Below are positions 50,938 through 59,974 of a stretch of 64,000 bases of DNA, one piece after another. The position numbers and the translations under genes were made by a program. The stretch lies in NCBI RefSeq assembly GCF_004521985.1, contig NZ_SBHZ01000014.1:62001-126000 (forward strand), read 5' to 3'. Position 1 is the first letter of the stretch. Each line of letters opens with the position of its first letter. This stretch comes from Ectopseudomonas khazarica (GTDB lineage Bacteria; Pseudomonadota; Gammaproteobacteria; Pseudomonadales; Pseudomonadaceae). Below the pieces are notes generated by a model. That model searched no databases, had not been told where the DNA came from, and saw only the letters and a program-made list of their open reading frames with translations.

Positions 50938-51849
50938 CTACGCCTGGCGGCTGTACATCCGGCATTCGGCGAGCAGCGCCAGCAGGTTGGGGTCGCGCTC
51001 CTTGGCCTTGAGGAACACCACGCCGATATGCTGCTGCAGGTGGTACTTGGCCTGCAGCGGGATCAGCTTCACCCGGTTCTCGTACACCGCCGCCACCCGC
51101 CCCGGCAGCAGGGCATAGCCGACGCCGGAGCTGACCATGCTGAGCAGGGTGAAGATGTCCTTCACCTGCATCGCCACCTTCGGTTCGAAGCCGGCCTGCT
51201 GGAACACCCGCTCGCCATCGCGGAAGGTGGCATAGCCCTGGGTCAGGGTGATGAAGGTGTCGTTGCGCAGGTCGGCCAGGTCCACCTCGGGCTGTTCGGC
51301 GAAGGGCGAGTCGTTCGGTGCGGCGAGGAAGATGTCGTCGGAGAACAGCGCCAGCTGTTCGCAGTCCGGGTCGCTGATGCTGTCGTCGAGTGCGATCAGG
51401 ATCGCGTCCAGCTCCATGTTCTTCAGCTTGTACAGCAGGTCGACGTTGGAGCCGAGGACCAGGTCGATGTTCAGCTCGCTGCGCCGCAGCTTCAGGCCCA
51501 TGATCAGTTGCGGCACGGTCTTCACCGTCAGCGAGTAGAGGGCGCCCAGCTTGAAGCGCTCGGCGCCGAAGCCGGCTGCCTCGCGGGTCAGGCGCACCAT
51601 CTCCTGGGCGTCCTGGATCAGCTTCTGCGCCTTTTCTTCCAGGCAGTAGGCGCTTTCCAGCGGGATCAGGTTGCGCCCCTCGTGCTTGAACAGCGGGCAG
51701 CGCAGGGCACTCTCCAGAGAGTGGATGGCGCGATGCACGCTGACGTTGCTGGTCTGCAGTTCGCTGGCCGCGCGCGCCAGGTTGCCGCTGCGCATGAAGG
51801 CGAGAAAGACCTCCAGCTTCTTCAGGGTGAGTTCTTCGTCGATGAGCAT
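50938..51849 (-). CDS. mdcR: LysR-type malonate regulator MdcR
   Basis: 303 residues from the ATG at 51849 (AAAAGGAC before it). The winged helix at about 10-65 (KKLEVFLAFMRSGNLARAAS, then LQTSNVSVHRAIHSLE) is LysR-like but diverged; the effector domain follows (LDAILIALDDSISDPDCEQL, SMVSSGVGYALLPGRV). It faces the mdc operon tail to tail. It is expected to activate mdc with malonate. The mdc promoter is 8 kb away, so it acts in trans. Confidence 0.9.
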   Translation of the reverse strand: MLIDEELTLKKLEVFLAFMRSGNLARAASELQTSNVSVHRAIHSLESALRCPLFKHEGRNLIPLESAYCLEEKAQKLIQDAQEMVRLTREAAGFGAERFKLGALYSLTVKTVPQLIMGLKLRRSELNIDLVLGSNVDLLYKLKNMELDAILIALDDSISDPDCEQLALFSDDIFLAAPNDSPFAEQPEVDLADLRNDTFITLTQGYATFRDGERVFQQAGFEPKVAMQVKDIFTLLSMVSSGVGYALLPGRVAAVYENRVKLIPLQAKYHLQQHIGVVFLKAKERDPNLLALLAECRMYSRQA

Positions 51850-52018
51850 CGGCCTGTCCTTTTCCTGCGATGCCCGATTGTGCCGTATCCGGACTGTCAA
51901 CTGGTGTCGGGAATGCTGGTTTCTGCTCTTGTCCGGGGCTATCGTCGCGCTCGGGCAACCTCGCATGAGGCCCGAGGCCTTAACCACCATGCTTGATGAA
52001 TCACAGAGGACCATGCAC

Positions 52019-52624
52019 ATGCAGTTGATCTACGCCGCTGCTTCACCCTTCGCCCGCAAGGTTCGTGTGCTGGCCGCCGAGGCCGGCTTGCTGGCGGACA
52101 TCGAGCTGCTCGACACTGCCGTGTTGCCGACCACGCTCAACGAGCGGGTCAACCGGGCCAACCCGCTGGGCAAGATACCGGTGCTGCTGCTCGATGATGG
52201 GCAGGCGCTGTACGACAGCCGGGTGATCTGTGAGTACCTCGACACCTTGCATCAGGGGTCCAGGCTGTTGCCGGTCGATGCCGGACGCTGGCAGGTGTTG
52301 CGCCTGGCGGCCCTGGCCGACGGCCTGATGGAGGCCGCCTTGCTCGCACGTTACGAAAAGGCCGTGCGCGAGCCTGAGCAACAGTCGCAGGCCTGGCTCG
52401 ATGGCCAGCTGGGCAAGGTGTGGCGGGCGTTGGCCGAGCTGGAGCGTCAGGCCGCACAGCTGCAGGGGCCGCTCGATCTGGCGCAGATCGGCGTGGCCTG
52501 CGCCCTGGGCTATCTGGATTTTCGCTTCGCCGACCTCGACTGGCGTGCCACGCATCCGCTGCTGCGTGACTTCCAGCTGGCGTTCTCCGCTCGTGCCTCC
52601 ATGCAGGCCAGCGCGCCGGTGTGA
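52019..52624 (+). CDS. Glutathione S-transferase family protein
   Basis: 201 residues from the ATG at 52019 (AGAGGA nine bases before; the ATG at 52013 is too close). The thioredoxin-like N-terminal domain has SPFARKVRVLAAEAGLL, NPLGKIPVLLLDDG with the cis-proline, and LYDSRVICEYLD (E/S-R contacts to glutathione). An all-helical C-terminal domain follows. Substrate unknown; it is unlinked to mdc or pel by function. Confidence 0.88.
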   Translation: MQLIYAAASPFARKVRVLAAEAGLLADIELLDTAVLPTTLNERVNRANPLGKIPVLLLDDGQALYDSRVICEYLDTLHQGSRLLPVDAGRWQVLRLAALADGLMEAALLARYEKAVREPEQQSQAWLDGQLGKVWRALAELERQAAQLQGPLDLAQIGVACALGYLDFRFADLDWRATHPLLRDFQLAFSARASMQASAPV

Positions 52625-53071
52625 ATCCACCGGCGCGCTGGCGTCCTGGCGGATAGCGCAGCGACGGGCTGCTGGTCTGGATTGAGGTGGCGCCGCGCAA
52701 CGGCTTCGTGACCGTCTGTCGGTGGAATGGGCGGCGGCATTCGCGAATCCGCGTCTTGACAGGTTTTTGGCGCTCCGCCTCGACACGCCTTTGTCTCTGA
52801 TATTAAAGGGTTGTTTCCCGTGTGACGGATTTCACGTTAGCGCTCGACGGTAATTTGACTAACTTGAGGGGTGTTCGTTTTTTTGGTCATTGTCTGATCA
52901 AAAAATTGACATATCCTTGGTTGGGCTGATTCAATATGCCAGCTTTTTGATGTCAAGTTTCGCTCGGTTTCCGTGGGGTGGAGCCGGTTTCCTGACGTTT
53001 ATGGGGGAAGTCTCGTCAGAGGCTTTTGTCGAGCAGTAAGCGCACAAGCGCTCTTTCCAGTGCAGTAGGTC
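52625..53071. other. AT-richer leader upstream of the pel operon
   Basis: No gene is supported in this 447-base gap. From about 52800 it turns clearly AT-richer than its surroundings (TTTTTTTGG, CAAAAAATTGAC), as promoter regions do. It contains GTCATT (52886) and ATTGAC (52905) half-sites that resemble FleQ-type arms but are not arranged as a standard box. The leader from the candidate promoter to pelA would be about 130 bases. Confidence 0.6.
52906..52935 (+). promoter_or_regulatory. Candidate sigma-70 promoter of the pel operon
   Basis: TTGACA (52906-52911), an 18-base spacer and TTCAAT (52930-52935) fit a housekeeping promoter with a perfect -35 and a four-of-six -10. Confidence 0.5.
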
Positions 53072-55843
53072 ATGCAGGTGAAGTCCTCCAAGGGAATTGC
53101 CCGGCTTTTCGGCCTGGCGGTCGCATTTTTCGCTTCCACGACATTTGCTCAGCCTGCCAGCGTAGCCTTCTGGTACGCCGATCAGTTGCCCCTGCCCGAG
53201 TTGTCGCAGTTCGAGTGGGTGGTGGTCGAGCCCGGTCATGCCACGTCGAAGGATCTGGATTACCTCAAGGCCCAGGGCAGTGAGGTCTTCGCCTACCTGT
53301 CCGTCGGCGAATTCGCCGGCGATGTCACCCAGGCGGGGTTGAGCGAGGCGACCAGTGCTGTGCGCAACGCTGCCTGGAACAGCCAGGTGATGGACCTGGA
53401 TTCGCCGGCCTGGCGCGAATACCTCTTCGAGCGCGCCAGCGCGCTGCGCCAGCAGGGCTACGCCGGCCTGTTCCTCGACACCCTGGACAGCTTCCATCTG
53501 CAGGCGCAGGCGCTCCAGGACGGCCAGCGCGAGGCGCTGAAGAGCCTGCTGAACGAACTGCACCGGCGTGAACCGACGCTCAAGTTGTTCTTCAACCGTG
53601 GCTTCGACGTGCTGCCGGAGCTGCCGGGCGTTGCCGCCGCAGTCGCCGTCGAGTCCCTCTATGCCGGGTGGGATGCGGGCGGTGGCTACAAGGCGGTGTC
53701 GCAGAGCGATCGTGACTGGTTGCAGCTGCACCTCGACAAGGTGCGGGCCCAGGGCATTCCGGTGGTGGCGATCGAGTATTTGCCGCCAGAGCAGCGCGAA
53801 CAGGCGCGCCAGCTGGCTGCGCGGCTGACCGAGGAAGGCTTCATCCCCTACGTGACCTCCCCAGCGCTGAATGCCATGGGCATCAGCGGCGTGGAGGTCC
53901 AGCCCCGGCGTATCGCCCTGGTCTACGATGCGCGCGAGGGCGAGCTCGAAGACAACCCGGGGCACGTGCACCTTGGCGGCCTGCTCGAATACCTGGGGTA
54001 CCGGGTCGACTACTGGCCGGCCGATACCACGCTGCCGCAGCGCCCGCTGAAAGGGCTCTACACGGGCATCGTGGTGTGGATGACCAGCGGCTCGCCGGTG
54101 GACCGCGATTACTTCGAGAACTGGCTGGGCCAGCGCCTCGACGAGCAGGTGCCGCTCGCCTTTCTCGCCGGGATGCCCACCGAGAACGACAGCCTGCTGG
54201 ATCGCCTGGGTATCCGCACGCGTTCGCAGCCGGTCGGCAAGGATGCCGTGCTGCTGTCCCACGATGCCACGCTGGTCGGCGGCTTCGAAGCGCCTTTGCG
54301 TCTGCGCACGCGGGACGTGCCGCCGCTGACCGTGACCGCGCCCGAGCGTACCCAGGCAGCGTTGTCCCTGGAGAGCGACGAACGTGTCTATGTGCCGGTG
54401 GCCACCGGGGACTGGGGCGGCTACGCGATGGCGCCCTATGTATTCGAGGAGGGGCTCGATCATCGGCGCTGGGTACTCGATCCGTTCGCCTTCATCACCC
54501 GTGCCTTCAAGCTGCCGGCGTTGCCGCGCCCCGATACCACCACGGAAAACGGCCGGCGCATCGCCACCGTGCACCTGGACGGCGATGGTTTCGTGTCCCG
54601 TGCCGAAGTCCCCGGTTCGCCTTACTCGGGTATCCAGGTGCTGGAGGATTTCATCAATCCCTATCCGCTGCTGACCTCGGTGTCGGTGATCGAGGGTGAA
54701 GTCGGCCCGCGTGGCATGTACCCGCACCTGGCGCGTGAGCTGGAACCCATCGCCCGCAAGATCTTCGCCGATCCCAAGGTCGAGGTCGCCAGCCACACCT
54801 TCAGCCACCCGTTCTTCTGGCAGCCGGAAAAGGCCTCGCAGCGCGAGAACTTCGAGGCGGAATACGGCTACATGATGGCCATTCCGGGCTACAAGACGCT
54901 GGACTTCACGCGTGAGGTCGTCGGCACGCGGGACTACATCAACCAGCGCCTGACCACTCCGAAGAAGCCGGTGAAGATGATCTTCTGGTCCGGCGATGCC
55001 ATGCCCAGCGCCGAAACCATCAAGCTGGCGTATGACAGTGGTCTGCCGAACGTCAACGGCGGCAACACCGTGCTGACCAAGGCCTACCCCTCGCTGACCG
55101 GTCTCTATCCGCTGATCCGGCCGACCTCCGGCGGGCTGCACTTCTACGCCCCGGTGATCAACGAGAACGTCTACACCAACCTGTGGACGGGGCCCTACTA
55201 CGGCTTCCGCGACGTCCAGGACACCTTCGCGCTGACCGACAGTCCGCGCCGCCTGCGCGGCTTCCACCTCTATTACCATTTCTACTCGGGGACCAAGCAG
55301 GCCTCCATCCGGGCCATGCGCCAGACCTACCAGACCATTCTCGATGGCCAGCCGCTGTCGCTGTGGATGAGCGACTACATCAAGCGGGTCGAGGGACTGT
55401 ACCGCGCCAGCCTGGCCAGGCGCAGCGACGGCAGCTGGCAGGTGAAGGGCCTGGTAGGCATGCGCACGCTGCGCCTGGATCCGGCCCTGGGCTGGCCGGA
55501 CCTGGCCCGCTCCAGGGGCGTCGCCGGGGTGCGTGATCTGCCGCAGGGGCGCTACGTGCACCTGAGTGGCGCCGATGCGCTGCTGGCCCTGCGCGACACC
55601 CGTGACCCGCGCCCGGCACTGGAAGAGGCGAACATTCCGCTGACCGCCTGGCGTTACCTGGACGACAAGCGCGTGACGTTTTCCTTCCAGGGCGAGTTTC
55701 CGCTCAGTTTCAGCGTGCGCTCGGCCGGTTCGTGCCATGTGAAGGCAGGGGGCGGCCGGTTCAGCGGCACGCACGACGATGGCGTATGGCACTTCGAATT
55801 GCCGATGAAGCAGGTGAGCGATGCGCAACTCATCTGTAACTAA
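53072..55843 (+). CDS. pelA: PelA: Pel hydrolase/deacetylase
   Basis: 923 residues with a signal peptide (about 1-26). Residues about 30-280 are the GH114-type endo-alpha-1,4-N-acetylgalactosaminidase (SVAFWYADQLPLPELSQF, YLSVGEFAGD, GLFLDTLDSF, AAVAVESLYAGW). A flavodoxin-like part follows. The CE18 deacetylase lies about 490-800, with HLDGDGFVSR and the metal-binding ASHTFSHPFFW. It partly deacetylates and trims Pel in the periplasm. Only 23 bases overlap with pelB, giving coupling. Confidence 0.95.
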   Translation: MQVKSSKGIARLFGLAVAFFASTTFAQPASVAFWYADQLPLPELSQFEWVVVEPGHATSKDLDYLKAQGSEVFAYLSVGEFAGDVTQAGLSEATSAVRNAAWNSQVMDLDSPAWREYLFERASALRQQGYAGLFLDTLDSFHLQAQALQDGQREALKSLLNELHRREPTLKLFFNRGFDVLPELPGVAAAVAVESLYAGWDAGGGYKAVSQSDRDWLQLHLDKVRAQGIPVVAIEYLPPEQREQARQLAARLTEEGFIPYVTSPALNAMGISGVEVQPRRIALVYDAREGELEDNPGHVHLGGLLEYLGYRVDYWPADTTLPQRPLKGLYTGIVVWMTSGSPVDRDYFENWLGQRLDEQVPLAFLAGMPTENDSLLDRLGIRTRSQPVGKDAVLLSHDATLVGGFEAPLRLRTRDVPPLTVTAPERTQAALSLESDERVYVPVATGDWGGYAMAPYVFEEGLDHRRWVLDPFAFITRAFKLPALPRPDTTTENGRRIATVHLDGDGFVSRAEVPGSPYSGIQVLEDFINPYPLLTSVSVIEGEVGPRGMYPHLARELEPIARKIFADPKVEVASHTFSHPFFWQPEKASQRENFEAEYGYMMAIPGYKTLDFTREVVGTRDYINQRLTTPKKPVKMIFWSGDAMPSAETIKLAYDSGLPNVNGGNTVLTKAYPSLTGLYPLIRPTSGGLHFYAPVINENVYTNLWTGPYYGFRDVQDTFALTDSPRRLRGFHLYYHFYSGTKQASIRAMRQTYQTILDGQPLSLWMSDYIKRVEGLYRASLARRSDGSWQVKGLVGMRTLRLDPALGWPDLARSRGVAGVRDLPQGRYVHLSGADALLALRDTRDPRPALEEANIPLTAWRYLDDKRVTFSFQGEFPLSFSVRSAGSCHVKAGGGRFSGTHDDGVWHFELPMKQVSDAQLICN

Positions 55844-58800
55844 GAAAAAGGTGCCGCGCACACGCCTGCTCAACCCCTGGATGATCCTGCTGGTTGCCGG
55901 GTTCGTGGTGGCGTTGCTGGCGCTGTCGTACAAGAGCGAGGACGTGTTCCTGCCGGACGCGGACGACCGGCCGGACGCCGTCGCCATCAGTTACACCGAA
56001 CTGCTGATCAAGGCCCACCCGGAAGACGACAAGCTCAAGCTGCGCCTGATCGATCAGCTGATTCAGGTCGGTGACTTCACCCGTGCCCGCGAATACCTGG
56101 AGCAGTTGCAGGGCCGTCTGCTGTCCGCGACGCCGTTCTACTCGGCGATGCTCGACGTGCTGCGTGCCCAGGCCCAGCCGGACGGTATCAGCGATGCACA
56201 GCGGGCGGCGCTGATCGACGAACTGCGCAGCCTGAAGATCGCCGACCTGGACAATGCCATGCTGGAGCGCCTGGCGCGCTACTCGCTGGAGATCGGCGGA
56301 CTGGACGTCGCCGTGCTGGCCTACCGCGAGCTGGCCGAGCGCGACAGCGAGAAGCGCACGCACTGGCTGGGCGAGGCGGCGATCTGGAGCCTGGCCAACA
56401 ACGACCAGAGTGGCGCGGCGCAGCTCTATGAGCAGCTGGCGGCGGAAGACAGCGATCCGCAGGTGCGCATGGAACACCTGCGAGAAGCGTTCGATGCCCT
56501 GCTCGCGGCGAATCATCCCGAGCAGGCGGCGCAACTGCTGGCTCTGCACCTGGACGAACTCGACGCGCAACAGGCTTCCCTCGACTGGCTGGCAGCCGGT
56601 GTCGATGCCGCCCAGGGCGGGCGCCGCTATGACCTGGCGGAAAGCTTCATTCAGCGCTGGCTGAGCCTGAAGAGGGACGACCCGCGCGCACTGACCGCCG
56701 ATTTCCACCTGAGCCTGGCATCCGGTGCGGTCGATCGGGCCTGGCAGCTGGCGCCCGAGTTGCTGGCGCTGACGCCCGACGACTACGACATGGTGGCCGA
56801 AGTGGCGCGCCTGGCCGAGTGGACCGGGCACACCCAGCAGGCGCTGAGCTACTGGGTGCAGATGCTGGCGCAGCGCGAAGACCCGGAGTTGCGTGAGCGG
56901 GTCTGGCGCTATGCCCTGCAGTTGTTCGATTTTGACCAGGTGATCGCGACGCTGTCCACCATCGACGCCCACCGGCAGATGACCGATGTGGAGATCGACA
57001 CCCTGGTCTACAGCCACGAAACCCGCGGCACCCCCGAGGATGCCGAGGCCTGGCTGGTGGCCTACCTGCAACGCTATCCCAACCACCTGTTCGCGCGGCA
57101 GCGTCTGCGCATGCTGATGGAGAACACGCAGCAGTTCAGGAAAGAGGTGGAGCAGTGGCAGGCCCTGGCTGCACGCGGGCCGCTGACGATCAAGGAGCGC
57201 ATCCGCTGGGCCAAGGTGCACTGGAACCTGTTCGAGCCGGACCAGGCCTGGCAGGTGCTGACCGCAGCCGATTCACCCGAGGTGGACGATCCCGAGTTCT
57301 GGCAGCTGCGCGCCAATCTGGCCTGGGAACTCGAACGCGATGGGGAAGTGCGCGCCTCGTACGATCGACTGCTGAGCCTCAACGTGCCATTGGGCCTGGA
57401 GGATGAGGATCGCCTGATTCGCCTGTACTGGGATATCGACCCCAAGCGCTCCCTGCGGATTCTCATCGATAGCTGGCAGCGCACGGGCCGGGTGACGCGT
57501 CTGATCGTCGCGCTGCAACTGGCCGAGACGTTGCGTGACTGGGATGCCCTGCGAGCACTGCTGGTCGATGCGGAGAAGTCGCCCAACGGACGTGACAACT
57601 CGCAGTACTGGATTGCCCGTGCCGCGCTGGCCGCCCAGGACGGCAATTTCGATCAGGCCCAGGCCTACTACCAGCAGGCGCTGGCCCTGTTCCCCGATGA
57701 CAACCTGGTGCGTCAGCGCATCCTGTGGTTCTACATCGACAACACCCAGCGCGACTCGCTGGCGCAACTGCTGCCGGAGTGGCGTGCTTTGGCCGTGACG
57801 GACAGCCGGCTGTGGCTGCCCTATGCCACCGGCTACATGTTGCTCAACAACACCCAGGAAGCCTTGCGCTGGTTCCGTCAGCACCTCAAGTCGAATCCAA
57901 CCGATCGCCTGGTGCTCGCGGCCTATGCCGATGCGGCCGAGGCCGCCGGCTACGAGGACCTGGCCTGGCGTCTGCGCCGCCAGCTGCTGCGCAACCTCAA
58001 TCTGCAACGCGTCACTGCGACGCCCGAAGGCTATGCCATGTACCTGCGCCTGCTGGCCGGGTCGCAGGGCACGCTGACGTCGCTGGCGCAGGCGAAGCGT
58101 CTGTGGAACGGCGAGCAGGCGACCCTGCAGCTGTGGTTCGAGCATTTCCTCGAGCGCCTCGATGCCAGCAACCAGTCGGCGCTGAAGGACGACTGGCTGG
58201 CCTGGGGGGCAGAGCGCGGGTTGAAGGCCGGCAGCTACGACGAGATCCAGCAGGCGCTGCGCAACGACAACCACGCGCAGATGCAGCGTCTGCTCGAACA
58301 CGGCGGACTCGATGCCGCGAACACGGTGGAAGTGCTCTCGCGTCTCGGCCATGAGGGCGAGGCGCTGGCCTCGGGACTCAGTGCCCAGGGCGATGGGCAA
58401 CCGGATTCGATCCGCCAGCAGTTGCTCTACCAGACCACCGGCATGCTCGAGCGCTCCCCGCAGGGCCTGCAGCTGGGCTGGCGCAAGACCGACTTCGGCG
58501 ACCTGGACTTCAAGGGTCCGCGCCTGCAGGTGGCCCGCTACCTCGGCGATGACTGGTATGCCGACCTGCAGCTCGAGCAGGGCCGCTACAACAGCTCGAA
58601 CCTGGACAGCGCGGTACTCGGCAACGAGCGCAACCTCAAGCTGGAGGCGCGCCGCACCCTGGACGACGGCGACCTGCGCCTGATTCTCGACAGCAGCCTG
58701 CGCGACGACGATGACCGCCATGGCCTGGGCATCGAGCGCAGCTGGCGCCTGAGCTCGCGTGATGAGCTGGGGCTGGCGTTCGACTGGCATCGCGAGGCCG

Positions 58801-59423
58801 AAGACACCGGCCTGCTGCGCGCCCTGGGCATGCGCGACGGCGTGCGTCTCCGGGGCCAGCACGGCTTCTCCGCGCGTGACCAGTTGAGCTGGTCGCTGAC
58901 GCACAACCACTACAGTTCCCGACAGGGCGATGCCATCGGCAGCGGCCAGGGCGTGTCGCTGGAGTGGGGCCACACGGTGTTCTTCGACGACCCGTCCTGG
59001 TTGCTGCGTTCGGGCGTGGACTATCAGAACAACAGCGTGGAGAGCGAGGTCGCCACTGACCTGCTCAACGCCAATGGCGGTGCCTACATTCCGTTCGACA
59101 ACGAGCCGGGCGCCACGATCGAAGGCACCGAGCTGATGCAGAGCCGCTATGGTCAGCTCTATGTCGCCAGCACCTGGCGGCGAGGCTTCCCGGGCGCCCT
59201 GAACAGGACACGTCCGCAGTTCACCTGGATGATCGATACCCTCGCCGGCTGGCAGTGGACGGAGCGGCAATTCAACTACGGCATCAACGTCGGCATCGGC
59301 GTCGAGCTGTTCGGCGACGACGAGCTGGCCATGACCCTCGGTTACCAGTCTGCCCCCAGAGGGGGGGAGGGTGATCCCGGTGGTTCGCTCGGTATTACCT
59401 ACAGCACCCGTTTCGGGCGCTAA
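55821..59423 (+). CDS. pelB: PelB: TPR scaffold and outer-membrane Pel porin
   Basis: 1200 residues. A membrane anchor (about 14-34, NPWMILLVAGFVVALLALSY) is followed by some 800 residues of helical tetratricopeptide repeats. The last 330 residues are an alternating-strand 16-strand-type beta barrel (WYADLQLEQGRYN... to final SLGITYSTRFGR, ending in a charged residue after aromatic F). It recruits PelA and exports Pel across the outer membrane. It overlaps pelA by 23 bases. Confidence 0.94.
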   Translation: MRNSSVTKKKVPRTRLLNPWMILLVAGFVVALLALSYKSEDVFLPDADDRPDAVAISYTELLIKAHPEDDKLKLRLIDQLIQVGDFTRAREYLEQLQGRLLSATPFYSAMLDVLRAQAQPDGISDAQRAALIDELRSLKIADLDNAMLERLARYSLEIGGLDVAVLAYRELAERDSEKRTHWLGEAAIWSLANNDQSGAAQLYEQLAAEDSDPQVRMEHLREAFDALLAANHPEQAAQLLALHLDELDAQQASLDWLAAGVDAAQGGRRYDLAESFIQRWLSLKRDDPRALTADFHLSLASGAVDRAWQLAPELLALTPDDYDMVAEVARLAEWTGHTQQALSYWVQMLAQREDPELRERVWRYALQLFDFDQVIATLSTIDAHRQMTDVEIDTLVYSHETRGTPEDAEAWLVAYLQRYPNHLFARQRLRMLMENTQQFRKEVEQWQALAARGPLTIKERIRWAKVHWNLFEPDQAWQVLTAADSPEVDDPEFWQLRANLAWELERDGEVRASYDRLLSLNVPLGLEDEDRLIRLYWDIDPKRSLRILIDSWQRTGRVTRLIVALQLAETLRDWDALRALLVDAEKSPNGRDNSQYWIARAALAAQDGNFDQAQAYYQQALALFPDDNLVRQRILWFYIDNTQRDSLAQLLPEWRALAVTDSRLWLPYATGYMLLNNTQEALRWFRQHLKSNPTDRLVLAAYADAAEAAGYEDLAWRLRRQLLRNLNLQRVTATPEGYAMYLRLLAGSQGTLTSLAQAKRLWNGEQATLQLWFEHFLERLDASNQSALKDDWLAWGAERGLKAGSYDEIQQALRNDNHAQMQRLLEHGGLDAANTVEVLSRLGHEGEALASGLSAQGDGQPDSIRQQLLYQTTGMLERSPQGLQLGWRKTDFGDLDFKGPRLQVARYLGDDWYADLQLEQGRYNSSNLDSAVLGNERNLKLEARRTLDDGDLRLILDSSLRDDDDRHGLGIERSWRLSSRDELGLAFDWHREAEDTGLLRALGMRDGVRLRGQHGFSARDQLSWSLTHNHYSSRQGDAIGSGQGVSLEWGHTVFFDDPSWLLRSGVDYQNNSVESEVATDLLNANGGAYIPFDNEPGATIEGTELMQSRYGQLYVASTWRRGFPGALNRTRPQFTWMIDTLAGWQWTERQFNYGINVGIGVELFGDDELAMTLGYQSAPRGGEGDPGGSLGITYSTRFGR

Positions 59424-59444
59424 GCAAGGATTCTCAAAGGAGGA

Positions 59445-59969
59445 ATGAAGATGCAAAGCATACGTTGCCTGGCCCTGGTGGCCATTGCACTGTTCGTCAC
59501 GGGTTGCTCCAGTTTCAGCGGCGGCGGCAACCAGACGCTGCCGCGCGATGCCTCGTGGGGCGTCGCCCCGCTGGTCAACTATGCCCAGGCGCCGCAGGCC
59601 GGCGAGCGCGCCGAGCAGATCCTGATCAGCATCCTGGCTGAAGAGGGTGTGACCCCGCTGATGTACCCGCAGCAACCGCAGAAGGACCTGCTGCTGCAGG
59701 ACGACCGTGAGCGTCAGAGCCAGGCGCTGGCCTGGGCGCGTGAGCAGAAGCTGGCCTACGTGATCACTGGTAGCGTGGAAGAGTGGCAGTACAAGAACGG
59801 CCTGGACGGCGAGCCGGCAGTCGGCATCAGCCTGCAGATTCTCGAACCGGCCAGCGGTCGTGTGGTCTGGAGTTCCAGTGGCGCACGCGCCGGCTGGTCC
59901 CGTGAGAGCGTTGCAGGTGCTGCCCAGAAAGTGCTGCGTAAACTGGTAGGTAACCTCGACTTCGAGTAA
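59445..59969 (+). CDS. pelC: PelC outer-membrane lipoprotein
   Basis: 174 residues with signal peptide and lipobox FVTGC (lipid on about C20). The mature protein has the PelC fold core (DASWGVAPLVNYAQAPQAGE, GDGEPAVGISLQIL). PelC rings beneath the PelB barrel and funnels the positively charged polymer. AAGGAGG lies before the ATG. Confidence 0.94.
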   Translation: MKMQSIRCLALVAIALFVTGCSSFSGGGNQTLPRDASWGVAPLVNYAQAPQAGERAEQILISILAEEGVTPLMYPQQPQKDLLLQDDRERQSQALAWAREQKLAYVITGSVEEWQYKNGLDGEPAVGISLQILEPASGRVVWSSSGARAGWSRESVAGAAQKVLRKLVGNLDFE

Positions 59970-59974
59970 TCACG

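Noticed and set aside
52931..55987. A 1018-codon minus-strand frame over pelA
   Set aside because: Antisense shadow of pelA with low-complexity composition and no domain.
57273..59675. An 800-codon minus-strand frame over pelB
   Set aside because: Antisense shadow; pelB on the plus strand has clear TPR and barrel features.
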